A stretch of DNA of 64,000 nucleotides from Verrucomicrobiales bacterium (GCA_002698785.1 PAAG01000038.1:62001-126000); one strand, 5' to 3'; counted from the first letter of the stretch, positions 27,386 through 35,375 are shown. Numbers and translations are program-made. The notes: generated by a model from the sequence alone, not told the origin.

Positions 27386-27420
27386 CGGTGGCTGATACCT
27401 GCCGGGATATCGTCCGGCAG
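27370..27420 (+). promoter_or_regulatory. Candidate -1 frameshift or slippage site linking sulfatase to imelysin
   Basis: Nine A residues (27370-27378) create in-frame slippery heptamers A AAA AAA (27370-27376) and A AAA AAG (27373-27379). Two codons later is the sulfatase TAA (27383-27385). In the -1 frame the reading runs GAA GTA ACG GTG and on through the whole imelysin gene. An SD-like AAGGTG lies at 27359-27364. A 7-bp stem CTGCCGG/CCGGCAG (27399-27405 with 27414-27420) lies downstream; its 19-base spacing is longer than usual. Confidence 0.4.
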
Positions 27421-28470
27421 TATGGCAAGATCGTTCACGCGACATACAGCGATTCTCTGTCAGAAGCGGAGCGTCTGGAAAAGGCCCTTCAAGCTTTTGT
27501 AGCCGATCCGACGGAAGAGACTCTGGCGGCGGCCAAGACAGAGTGGGTGGATGCGCGGCATCCCTACCTTCAGTCGGAGGCATTTCGTTTTTATGCGGGG
27601 CCAATCGATGACGAGGATGGGCCCGAGCCCATGATCAATGGGTGGCCGATGGACGAGTTCTACATCGATTACGTCGAGGGTTCTTCGGAGTCGGGGATCA
27701 TCAATGAGACTTCTGTGTTTCCTGAGATCACAAAGGAGCTGATTGCGACGATGAATGAAAAGGCGGGAGAGACGGCGATCACTTCCGGGTTTCATGCGAT
27801 CGAGTTTCTTCTCTGGGGACAGGACCACAATGATGATGGTCCCGGGGACCGTCCGGTTTCAGACTACGTTGATGGTCCAAATGCGGAGCGGAGGGGGACG
27901 TACCTGTTGGCTTGTGCAGATTTGCTTACAGATCATCTGGAGGGGCTTGTGGCGGAGTGGGCACCTGACCAGCCTGGGAATTTCCGAGCAGAGTTTGAAG
28001 CCAAGCCGCCAGTTGCTGCCGCTCGCGAGATTCTCTATGGGATCCACACGTTGAGTGGAAAGGAGCTGGCGGGAGAGCGACTTCTCGTTGCGTGGGACAC
28101 GCAGGCACAGGAGGACGAGCACAGCTGTTTCAGCGATATGACTCACCTCGATGTGCAGTGTGACGCCCAAGGGATCGCGAATGTGTATCGGGGAAGCTAT
28201 CGGAAGCTGGATGGGGGTAACGTCACCGGTCCGGGGATACGAGCTCTGGTGAGGACGTTACTTCCTGATCGTTTGGAGGAATTCGACGGGAAAGTGGCCG
28301 AAATGTTGAGAAATGTTAAGGTAATTCCTGCGCCGTTCGATCAGGCGATATTAGGGGATGATGAAAGTCTGGGACGTCAGAGCATTTTCTCGGCAGTGAT
28401 CAGTCTTGAGGATTTCGCGGCAATGCTTTCTGAACTGGACCGGGAGTTGGTCAGACGGCCCGGGCCATAA
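27388..28470 (+). CDS. Imelysin-family protein without its own signal peptide
   Basis: 360 residues read from GTG 27388. Helical imelysin/IrpA-like (M75) domain; the conserved GxHxxE motif is seen as SGFHAIEFLLWGQD near 131-144. Other landmarks are SEAFRFYAGPID (about 50-61) and ETSVFPEITKE. Such proteins sit in the periplasm or on the cell surface and are linked to iron uptake, but here the N-terminus MADTCRDIVRQYG enters the domain directly with no export signal. The frame is open upstream through the end of the sulfatase gene, which raises the possibility of a frameshift fusion. A bacterioferritin gene follows. Confidence 0.85.
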   Translation: MADTCRDIVRQYGKIVHATYSDSLSEAERLEKALQAFVADPTEETLAAAKTEWVDARHPYLQSEAFRFYAGPIDDEDGPEPMINGWPMDEFYIDYVEGSSESGIINETSVFPEITKELIATMNEKAGETAITSGFHAIEFLLWGQDHNDDGPGDRPVSDYVDGPNAERRGTYLLACADLLTDHLEGLVAEWAPDQPGNFRAEFEAKPPVAAAREILYGIHTLSGKELAGERLLVAWDTQAQEDEHSCFSDMTHLDVQCDAQGIANVYRGSYRKLDGGNVTGPGIRALVRTLLPDRLEEFDGKVAEMLRNVKVIPAPFDQAILGDDESLGRQSIFSAVISLEDFAAMLSELDRELVRRPGP

Positions 28471-28522
28471 GGAACATGCGCGATCGTGGAAGTATTTTTC
28501 AGTTGCATTGAACGTTCTTATT

Positions 28523-28541
28523 GCGAATAAGTCTCATTATC
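28523..28541 (+). promoter_or_regulatory. Fur-box-like operator upstream of bacterioferritin
   Basis: GCGAATAAGTCTCATTATC matches the 19-base Fur consensus GATAATGATAATCATTATC at 13 positions, with a perfect TCATTATC half. It overlaps a plausible promoter: TTGCAT (28503-28508), 17 bases, AATAAG (28526-28531). It lies 64 bases before the bacterioferritin start. Iron-dependent control of bfr/bfd is therefore likely, by inference. Confidence 0.55.
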
Positions 28542-28604
28542 CGTAGTGGACTTGGGTCGTTTCTCTGGTTGCGCAGGCAGTCGATGAGGCGATTCGTGAG
28601 ATGT

Positions 28605-29087
28605 ATGAAAGGTAATCCAGAAGTAATTGACGCTCTTAACGCTGGCCTCACGATCGAATTGACGGCTATTAACCAATATTTTATCTGCTCTAAGATGTGT
28701 GCGGACTGGGGGCTGAATAAGCTCGCCAAGCATTTTTACGATGAATCCATCGAAGAAATGAAGCACGCCGAAGAAGTGATCGACCGAATTCTCTATCTTG
28801 ATGGGGTTCCGGAGATCGCTCGCTATGACAAGATTCTCGTTGGCGACAATCCCAAGCAGCAGATCCAAGACAGTCTCACATTGGAGTCCAAGGGGGTAGC
28901 GACCTACAACGAAGGGGTTCAGCTCTGCATCGAGGCCAAAGATGCAGGAACCAGAGACCTAATGGAGCGAATGGTGGTCGAATCCGAGGAGAGCATCGAC
29001 TGGTGCGAATCCCAGTTCGACATGATCGAACTCGTCGGGCTCGAGCGCTACCTGTCCCAGCATTTTGGTGAATCAGAGGGCGACTGA
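28605..29087 (+). CDS. bfr: Bacterioferritin with altered ferroxidase site
   Basis: 160 residues from ATG 28605 (MKGNPEVIDALNAG), the usual Bfr start and length; the upstream open frame covers the promoter. Ferroxidase ligands Glu18, Glu51 and His54 are present, and Glu93 matches E. coli Glu94. The haem ligand Met52 is present. The remaining pair, E. coli Glu127 and His130 in DEEGHIDW, align with Ser126 and Ser129 in ESEESIDW, so half the di-iron site is lost. It may store iron or bind haem with reduced oxidation, or work with a second ferritin subunit. A Fur-like box precedes it and Bfd follows. Confidence 0.9.
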   Translation: MKGNPEVIDALNAGLTIELTAINQYFICSKMCADWGLNKLAKHFYDESIEEMKHAEEVIDRILYLDGVPEIARYDKILVGDNPKQQIQDSLTLESKGVATYNEGVQLCIEAKDAGTRDLMERMVVESEESIDWCESQFDMIELVGLERYLSQHFGESEGD

Positions 29088-29104
29088 GATCGTCCAATCG
29101 CAAC

Positions 29105-29401
29105 ATGAATCAAACCGAGCTCATACCGACATGTAGATTCGCTGTCAAAAGTGAAGACAGCGGGATTCTTTGTCATTGTGCTCAGGTTAAGGAAGCTACC
29201 GTACATCGCGCCGTTCAAGAAGGCGTGGTGGACTCGGTAGAGTCCGTGATGGCTGAAACGGGCGCCGGCACCGGTTGCCGCGCCTGTCATTGCCGTATTA
29301 ACAGGGTCCTGAGCGGTTTGCCTGCGCAGTGCGGGGGGCGCTTTGATCGCTGTCACGGATGTGGGTGCATTTCGGCGCTTTGCGCCTGTGAAGCAGCCTA
29401 A
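29105..29401 (+). CDS. bfd: Bacterioferritin-associated ferredoxin-like protein with Cys-rich tail
   Basis: 98 residues. The BFD-type [2Fe-2S] motif is CHC (Cys23, Cys25) and CRAC (Cys58, Cys61) with the expected spacing. Bfd reduces the core of bacterioferritin to release iron, which fits its position 17 bases after bfr. An N-terminal extension (1-20) and a C-terminal tail of about 25 residues are unusual. The tail holds six Cys (76, 83, 86, 88, 93, 95) and two His/Asp residues and might bind extra metal. Probably cotranscribed with bfr. Confidence 0.87.
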   Translation: MNQTELIPTCRFAVKSEDSGILCHCAQVKEATVHRAVQEGVVDSVESVMAETGAGTGCRACHCRINRVLSGLPAQCGGRFDRCHGCGCISALCACEAA

Positions 29402-29402
29402 T

Positions 29403-29424
29403 CCGGGGAGCGTTATTTCCCCGG
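29403..29424. terminator. Hairpin between convergent bfd and cyclase genes
   Basis: CCGGGGA (29403-29409) and TCCCCGG (29418-29424) form a 7-bp GC-rich stem with an 8-base loop. It spans the few bases between the two stop codons and enters the 3' end of the cyclase gene. There is no long T-run, so termination strength is uncertain. Confidence 0.45.
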
Positions 29425-31110
29425 CAATGTCCAGACGGGGGAGAAGTCGCGCCCTTCGTTGAGCATCGCTTCCACGACTCGTGCCATCAGTTGGAGGCAT
29501 GGTCCATCATTTGGCGATGCCAGCAGGATATCGCCTAGAATCGACGAAGCCTGATGGAAGTTTCGAGATTCAAAATGCTCGAGAGCCTGTTCGAACGTTT
29601 TTGCTCTTGTGCCCCAGTCTTCCGGTGCCTGGGGTGGTTTCAGTTCGAATAGGTGGACCGGCGCCTGGATGTTCTGAACACGAACCTGGCAGAGCCGTCG
29701 GGTAGGGAAATCTTCCGGGAGTTTCTTCGCGGTGTCACCGGTAACCAACAGCGAAGTTTTCAGGTATTTCGTCGCGCCCTGGACGCGACTGGCGAGGTTT
29801 ACTGTCGTGCCGAGCGGGCCGTATTTGAATTTCCGGTGGGTACCCACATTGCCCACAAGTGCCTCACCCGTGTTGACCCCGATTCCCACGTTCGTTTCCG
29901 CGCCAACAATGGGCTGCCACTTCTTGTTGATCTCGGGAAGGCGTTCCAGGATTTCCAAGGCTGTACGGCAGCCGAGTTCCGCGTGGTCCGGTTGTTCGTT
30001 GGGTGCGCCCCACATAGCCATCAGTTCATCGCCTGTGTAGTCCACCAGAACTCCGCCGTGGTCGATTACAACTGAGGAAAATTCCCCCATGACGCCGCTG
30101 AGCCAGTCGATCGTGTGTGAGGCCCCCATCCGCTCGCTGATCGATGAAAAACGTCTGATATCGCAAAACAGGACGGTCACCTCTGCCTGGCGTGCCTGCA
30201 TTTTCATTGGGTCGGGATTACGGGCCAGTTCACGTGCGAGCTCCGGGGTGAAGTGCTGCTCGAAGACTTTTTCCCGGAGGCGTTTCTTTTCGAGGCTGGC
30301 GCTGAGGCGAGCCATAAGAAGGGCGGGGCGGATAGGACGGGACAGAAAGTCCTCGGCCCCGATCTCGATACACCGAACCGCGTCCTGTTCCTCCTGCAGG
30401 CCGGTTACGACGATGACGGGGGTATGCCGAAGGTGCCCGGATTCCCTGAGGCGAGCGAGAACTTCGAAACCGTCCATGCGGGGCATCTCGATATCGAGAA
30501 GGACGGCGTCGTATGCAGTGTTCTCAATGGCTGTGATCGCCTCTTCGCCGTTCGTTGCGAAATCCATGGTGAACCCGCATCGAGTGAGGAGTCGGTCGAG
30601 AATCTCCCGGTTCTCTGCCTGGTCGTCCGCTATCAGGATGTGTGCTCCCTCAGCAATTCCTTCGGGAATGTTGCATTCGAACTTACTCCCATGGAGCGAG
30701 ATCTTTCCCGGGACGGTGGATTCTGCAACTATGCTGAGGCAACTTTCGAGATGTTCGAGCAGGGACTCGGTGAGAGAGAATATGGGCTCGGGTGGGGTGG
30801 ATATGCGGATCAATTGCGCGACACCGAAGAGGCGGTTCAATTGATTCCGTGCGTCGTGGCGACCGGATCGGAGGTGGTCACTGGAGTCGAAATCGTCGCT
30901 GACCTCTATCTCCCTCGGAAACCATGTATCCAGTTGGTCGCGAAATCCGCAAGCGTTCACCGCGATTTGGTGAAGGTCCTTTTCGAGTTGTGCCGGAGAA
31001 TCGCTGTCGAGGGAGGGAAAAGAATCGGCCAATTCGCAGAGACGGTCAGCCGCGGGATCCAAGCGATCCCTGATTTTTCCAAATACCTCGACGACCGTAA
31101 TTTCCGACAT
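29413..31110 (-). CDS. DHp-like / response-regulator / class III nucleotide cyclase protein
   Basis: 565 residues, cytoplasmic. The N-terminal helical part has an H-box-like HDARNQLNRLFGVAQLI near 84-100, but no HATPase domain follows. A REC domain (about 157-275) has IADDQ and the phospho-acceptor Asp in LLDIEMPRMDG; the usual KP is RP (FLSRPI). A short coiled linker leads to a class III adenylate/guanylate cyclase domain (about 310-490) with VLFCDIRRFS and VDYTGDELMAMWGAP. The C-terminal 60 residues look TPR-like. It should make a cyclic nucleotide under phosphorylation control. The adenine-selecting Lys is Asp here, so substrate is uncertain. Confidence 0.85.
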   Translation of the reverse strand: MSEITVVEVFGKIRDRLDPAADRLCELADSFPSLDSDSPAQLEKDLHQIAVNACGFRDQLDTWFPREIEVSDDFDSSDHLRSGRHDARNQLNRLFGVAQLIRISTPPEPIFSLTESLLEHLESCLSIVAESTVPGKISLHGSKFECNIPEGIAEGAHILIADDQAENREILDRLLTRCGFTMDFATNGEEAITAIENTAYDAVLLDIEMPRMDGFEVLARLRESGHLRHTPVIVVTGLQEEQDAVRCIEIGAEDFLSRPIRPALLMARLSASLEKKRLREKVFEQHFTPELARELARNPDPMKMQARQAEVTVLFCDIRRFSSISERMGASHTIDWLSGVMGEFSSVVIDHGGVLVDYTGDELMAMWGAPNEQPDHAELGCRTALEILERLPEINKKWQPIVGAETNVGIGVNTGEALVGNVGTHRKFKYGPLGTTVNLASRVQGATKYLKTSLLVTGDTAKKLPEDFPTRRLCQVRVQNIQAPVHLFELKPPQAPEDWGTRAKTFEQALEHFESRNFHQASSILGDILLASPNDGPCLQLMARVVEAMLNEGRDFSPVWTLPGK

Positions 31111-31152
31111 TACTACACTGTGCCGACGAATGAGGGCTTGCGCTATGAAAAA

Positions 31153-31674
31153 TCAGGACTGTTTCAGGGACCGAAACATGATGAAATCGTCCATGACGAA
31201 TCCTCCTCCGATGTCGGCGCAGTCCTCACGAATGATTTCGAACTGATTCTTTCGGTAGAACGCGATCGCCTTCTGGTTATTGCGATTTACGCGGAGTTCT
31301 ACCCCGGATACCCCTTTTTCTGTGAGAAGTTCGAAAAGGGCTGCAAAGGCCTTAGAGCCATAGCCAGAGCGCTGGAAATCGGGAAGGAGATAGAATTTGT
31401 GCAGGTGGGCAATTCTTCCTCTCTCGATTGGTCCGATAGCTAGGAACCCCACGCGATCAGGGACTTCGAGCCAGTAGTAGTGGATGTTGCCTTCGCGAAT
31501 TTCCCGGGTCAGCGTCTCGAGGGAATACATCCACCCCAGCATGTAATCGATCTGTCTCTGGGTGATGATGTCGCCGTATGCGGTCGGCCAGGTCTTTTCT
31601 GCTACATGCCGTATCTGGAGCGACTCGTTTTCGGCAACGGGTGAAAGAGAGACCGTCTGAGGAATGGGGGACAT
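31153..31674 (-). CDS. GNAT-family N-acetyltransferase
   Basis: 173 residues. The acetyl-CoA binding motif A is seen as LHKFYLLPDFQRSGYGSKAF (Q/RxxGxG/A form), followed by the GVSGVELRVNRNNQKAIAFYRKNQF segment with the usual N-x-x-A-x-x-F-Y pattern. It transfers an acetyl group to an amine on a small molecule or protein; the target cannot be read from sequence. It lies 42 bases upstream of the cyclase gene on the same strand. Confidence 0.88.
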   Translation of the reverse strand: MSPIPQTVSLSPVAENESLQIRHVAEKTWPTAYGDIITQRQIDYMLGWMYSLETLTREIREGNIHYYWLEVPDRVGFLAIGPIERGRIAHLHKFYLLPDFQRSGYGSKAFAALFELLTEKGVSGVELRVNRNNQKAIAFYRKNQFEIIREDCADIGGGFVMDDFIMFRSLKQS

Positions 31675-31801
31675 AAGAGCAGGAAATCGAAAATGTGTCG
31701 AAATTGCGTATCCTACCGCGGGACCGTTCCGTAAAAGGTGAGGGAGGTTGGTATACCAATCAATTGACTTCCGCTGAAATCAGGCTTTTTTCCCCGCGAG
31801 C

Positions 31802-32503
31802 ATGAGCGACGAAACTCAAAATTCGACTGACAGCATCAGTTCCGTAATCGGTAAGGTGTTCTTTTATCTTGTCCCCGTGTCACTGATCGTGATGCTTGGG
31901 ATTGTGGGCGTAGCTTTCCTTGGGGGAAGTGGCCCGGAAAAACCAGAGGAAGAGAAGGAGACTGCCGCAGCGCCAGCTCCTGCTGCACCCGCTGTAGCAG
32001 AAGCGAAGGAAGAAGCCCCGGCAACGGAAGGTGCGGCTGCGGAAACTGCCGCAGCGGCTCCCGCGCCAGCTGCTGAAGAGGCGAGTGCCGCTGCTGCTGT
32101 CGACCCAGAGGTCATGAAGCTCGGTCAGACAAGCTATGCGACCTGCGCAGCATGCCACGGTCCGGACGGAAAAGGTTTGAAAGCAGGCCCGGCTCTCATG
32201 GCGCCGAGCCTGGTTGGTTCAGAAGTTTTGCTGGGGGATCCTGATCTTTCCCTACTCGTGGTCCTCAAGGGGATTGCGAAGGAAAACATGGACTTTATGG
32301 GCGTGATGGCACCTCTCGGGGCTGCGCTCGATGATCAGAAGCTCGCTGCCGTTCTTACTTACACTCGTAATAGCTGGGGAAACAGCGCCCCTGCTGTGAC
32401 TGTCGAGCAGGCTGCCGCCGCTCGTGAGAAGTTCGCAGATGTAAACGCCCCAGCCGGAGTGAAGCGAGGAGAACTGGAAAAGATCGTCTCCGAGCACAAG
32501 TAA
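31802..32503 (+). CDS. Membrane-anchored monohaem cytochrome c
   Basis: 233 residues. One N-terminal transmembrane helix (about 18-41) is followed by an Ala/Pro/Glu linker (about 45-100) and a cytochrome c domain with haem motif CAACH (115-119). FMGVMAPLG near 160-168 offers the Met ligand, and the C-terminal helix LAAVLTYTRNSWGN is typical of class I c cytochromes fused or linked to oxidases. It probably shuttles electrons on the periplasmic face of the membrane. No oxidase genes are adjacent; cytochrome c maturation genes lie 3 kb away. Confidence 0.87.
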   Translation: MSDETQNSTDSISSVIGKVFFYLVPVSLIVMLGIVGVAFLGGSGPEKPEEEKETAAAPAPAAPAVAEAKEEAPATEGAAAETAAAAPAPAAEEASAAAAVDPEVMKLGQTSYATCAACHGPDGKGLKAGPALMAPSLVGSEVLLGDPDLSLLVVLKGIAKENMDFMGVMAPLGAALDDQKLAAVLTYTRNSWGNSAPAVTVEQAAAAREKFADVNAPAGVKRGELEKIVSEHK

Positions 32504-32513
32504 GCCCGGAAGG

Positions 32514-32723
32514 TTAGTCCGAGCTGGTTCCCGCTGATCGGAACTGGTTAATCGAAGCGACGTAGGCGTAGCCCGCGTCGCTTAATTTTTGTTCCAGTGA
32601 CTCTTTGTCGAGGTCGTGAGTTGCCACGAGGTCTTCAAGGTCTTCAAAATCGTTTCTGAGCGCCGTATTCACGAGCCCCACCAGGAGGTGGGGATCCATG
32701 CTCTGGAAGTTTGAAAGCTTCAT
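32514..32723 (-). CDS. Small DUF4250-family protein
   Basis: 69 residues. The pattern MDPHLLVGLVNTALRNDFEDLEDL, with AGYAYVASINQFR near the end, matches the small DUF4250 family found in several bacterial phyla. No function is known. Its ATG overlaps the stop of pyruvate kinase by four bases, so the two are translated together. Convergent with the cytochrome c gene, 10 bases away. Confidence 0.72.
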   Translation of the reverse strand: MKLSNFQSMDPHLLVGLVNTALRNDFEDLEDLVATHDLDKESLEQKLSDAGYAYVASINQFRSAGTSSD

Positions 32724-34126
32724 GCTCGTCGAAGAAGAATGGCGTCGGTGTCGAAATCTTCGTTCAACACGTCGCTGAGAATCACTACGGGATCGCCTTC
32801 TTCGATTTCTTTGCGTTTCTTCAGGAACTCTATCGCCTGGCGAATGCTGTCATCCGGATTTTCGGCAAACTCCATCTGATACGGCCGAACTCCACGGTTG
32901 AGATGGAGGGAGCGAACGACTTTGTCATCTGGCGAGAAGGCAAATATATTGGCTTTCTCGGGACGTTGGTGGGCGGTGTAGTTTGCGAGAACCCCTCGAG
33001 CGGTAAAGATGATGATGCTGGCATCGTCCAGCGAGTTGGCTAGGACGACGGCGGATTTTACGGTGAACTGCTTTTCCGTTCGCAGGTCGATGTCGGCGCA
33101 GAAATTTGCTCCGGGTTCTTTTTCCATGCGCCTGGCGATACGATCGAGAACATCGATGCATTTGATTGGGTATTGGCCAACCGAAGTTTCTCCGCTGACC
33201 ATAACGGCGTCTGCCTGCTCGAATACTGCATTTGCTACGTCAGAGACTTCGGCGCGGGTAGGAACAGGGTTTTCAACCATGGACTCAAGCATGTGGGTGG
33301 CCACGATGACTTTTCGCCCGATGCGAGCCGCTTCTTTGAGGATGGCACGCTGGATTACAGGAAGTTCTTCAATGTGAACCTCGATGCCCAGGTCTCCCCG
33401 GGCGACCATAACGGCATCTGTTTCACGAATAATGTCGGAGAGGTTGCGCACTGCTTCCTGATCTTCGATTTTTGCGACTATGTTGGCAGCACAATGTCGT
33501 TCTTCCAGCTGTTCCCGGAGGTAGCGAATGTGGGCTGCATCGCGCACGAAGCTAATGGCGACGTAATCGACATCGAGTTCGGCAGCGATGTCGAGGTCGA
33601 GGAGATCCTTTTTGGTGAGAGCAGGGAGATTTACGCGGATGCCTGGAAGGTTGATGTGGCGGCGGGACCCCATTTTTCCGTCTGTCAGCACTTCGCAGAT
33701 CAGTCGGCCCGTTTCGATTTTGCGCACCTTGAAGTGGATCTCCCCGTTGTCGACGAGCATGACGTCGTCGACGGACACGTCTTCAAAGAGCTTGTCATAA
33801 TTCGTAGTGACGGAAATTGGCTGGGAAGGCTCCAGGTCTGAATTTCGAAATTCGACCGTTTCCCCTTTGGATAGTGACAACTTTTCTTCGACATCTCCCG
33901 TGCGAATCGATGGCCCCTGCAGGTCGACGAGGGTTGCCACGCTTTTGTCGAGAGCGGAGGACTGTTCGCGTATGTATTTTACGGTGTCCCGAGTCCAATC
34001 ATGGGAAGCATGGCTCATGTTCAGCCGAAAAACGTTTACGCCGGCTTCGATGAGTTCTTTGATCTTTTCCGGAGACTGGGTCGCCGGGCCAAGGGTGGAG
34101 ATGATTTTTGTTTTACGGAAATTCAT
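32720..34126 (-). CDS. pyk: Pyruvate kinase
   Basis: 468 residues, cytoplasmic. It converts phosphoenolpyruvate and ADP to pyruvate and ATP. The N-terminus has TLGPATQSPEKI and FRLNMSHASH. The catalytic and metal-binding region VAKIEDQEAV, VARGDLGIEV and ATHMLESMVENPVPTRAEVSD is intact, as is VMVSGETSVGQYP. The C-terminal regulatory domain is present. It is followed by a coupled DUF4250 gene. The leader has an 8-base C run on the coding strand, 9-16 bases before the ATG. Confidence 0.97.
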   Translation of the reverse strand: MNFRKTKIISTLGPATQSPEKIKELIEAGVNVFRLNMSHASHDWTRDTVKYIREQSSALDKSVATLVDLQGPSIRTGDVEEKLSLSKGETVEFRNSDLEPSQPISVTTNYDKLFEDVSVDDVMLVDNGEIHFKVRKIETGRLICEVLTDGKMGSRRHINLPGIRVNLPALTKKDLLDLDIAAELDVDYVAISFVRDAAHIRYLREQLEERHCAANIVAKIEDQEAVRNLSDIIRETDAVMVARGDLGIEVHIEELPVIQRAILKEAARIGRKVIVATHMLESMVENPVPTRAEVSDVANAVFEQADAVMVSGETSVGQYPIKCIDVLDRIARRMEKEPGANFCADIDLRTEKQFTVKSAVVLANSLDDASIIIFTARGVLANYTAHQRPEKANIFAFSPDDKVVRSLHLNRGVRPYQMEFAENPDDSIRQAIEFLKKRKEIEEGDPVVILSDVLNEDFDTDAILLRRA

Positions 34127-34230
34127 AGCTTGGTGGGGGGGGAGCGGGTGCTTCCCTGTGCTACACCGGTCCGCAATAATTGGACCAGCGAAATCTTCGC
34201 CACGTTACGTTTCTGTGGGAAAGTGCCACC

Positions 34231-35295
34231 TCATTTTACTCGCCAGACTTCGACGACGCGATTCGGTGGTAAGTCTGAGGTGCTAAAACGCTTTGTCTGG
34301 CCAAAATAGACGGCCTGAACATCTTTTCCCTCTGCTTTAGCCAGCTCAACGATCTGCTGAGCGACATTCGAAGCACGCTCGGAAGAAAGCTCATAGTTTT
34401 GTTTTGCTTCGCCATCAACGGATGCATATCCGACGACGAGGTATTTTGCCCCACCTTCTGACGCGCCCAGCTTTTCGGAGAGTTTCGTTTTTTCTCCCTC
34501 TACGACCTCTGCGGATCCTGAGGTGAAAGGAACCAAGTGCATGGCTTCCGTCTGTCCTTCTTTCGCGAGCTCTGCATACACTTTCTCGCGATCGTCGGGA
34601 GTATCACCCATGCTGCGGAGGCGAATAAAGAGAGGGCGAACAGCCGGATCGAGTTTTGCTGGATCGTTCACGAGGAGGGGGAGATCCAGCGCTGGAAATT
34701 CTACGGCGCGCTTCAGCTGTTCTCCGTATTTCGCCTGATCGAGGCTCGATTTCAGTGTGTTGATCTCGGTTTCGAGGGCTTTCTTTGCTGCTGCGCAATC
34801 TTTCTTTTCTTCGTCCAACTGGTTCTGCAGAGACTCGACTTTCTTTTTTAATCCATCTGTGTCCGCGGTGCCCGCTTCTGCAGTGAGGGTCGCTATTTTC
34901 GCCTCAAGCGCGCTGTTCTTCTCTCTCAGTGCTTGTTCGCTTGTATTCGCCTCTCCGAGTTTTGCTTCCAGTTCTTTGATGTTGCTTCGTAGCCCGGGGA
35001 CGTTTGCTTCTTTCCACCGTGACTGAAGAGCACTTGCTTTGTCTGAAAGTGAGCGAATCACTTCTTGCGACTCTTTCAGCTTCAAGGCGAGTTCGGCTCG
35101 ACGTGCCGATTCTTCTGCAAGTTCGTCTTTCAACTGCTCTACCTGGGGAGCGGGGACGGGAGAGATTTTCGGATGAGTTGTGGATGAACAGCCTCCTGCT
35201 CCGAAGATCCATGCTGTGAAAGACAGGGCTGTCAAACCGCTAAGCACGGCGAACACAGACGCCCCCAATTCATTCGAGATTCGAAACTCGGCCAT
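34231..35295 (-). CDS. Membrane-anchored coiled-coil protein with OmpA-like C-terminus
   Basis: 354 residues from ATG 35295; TTG 35304 would add three residues. One hydrophobic segment (about 10-33) ends in GAGGCSS, which could be a signal anchor or a lipobox (Cys36). A long coiled coil (about 53-195) follows. The C-terminal 110 residues resemble an OmpA/MotB domain: LVPFTSGSAEVVEGEKTKL, then GYASVDGEAKQNYELSSERA, the usual peptidoglycan-contact loop and helix. It probably links the membrane to the cell wall. Confidence 0.75.
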   Translation of the reverse strand: MAEFRISNELGASVFAVLSGLTALSFTAWIFGAGGCSSTTHPKISPVPAPQVEQLKDELAEESARRAELALKLKESQEVIRSLSDKASALQSRWKEANVPGLRSNIKELEAKLGEANTSEQALREKNSALEAKIATLTAEAGTADTDGLKKKVESLQNQLDEEKKDCAAAKKALETEINTLKSSLDQAKYGEQLKRAVEFPALDLPLLVNDPAKLDPAVRPLFIRLRSMGDTPDDREKVYAELAKEGQTEAMHLVPFTSGSAEVVEGEKTKLSEKLGASEGGAKYLVVGYASVDGEAKQNYELSSERASNVAQQIVELAKAEGKDVQAVYFGQTKRFSTSDLPPNRVVEVWRVK

Positions 35296-35375
35296 GAAGG
35301 ACAACTAATGACCGAAATTTCACGATGCAACTGAACAGGTGTGATTTTCCGCTCACACTGACATCGGCGTTGTGA

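Noticed and set aside
30253-31443. 396-codon plus-strand ORF
   Set aside because: Antisense to the REC-cyclase and GNAT genes, which have clear motifs.
34166-34188. Hairpin in the pyruvate kinase leader
   Set aside because: Seven pairs with a wobble and no T-run or known riboswitch features; not strong enough to call.
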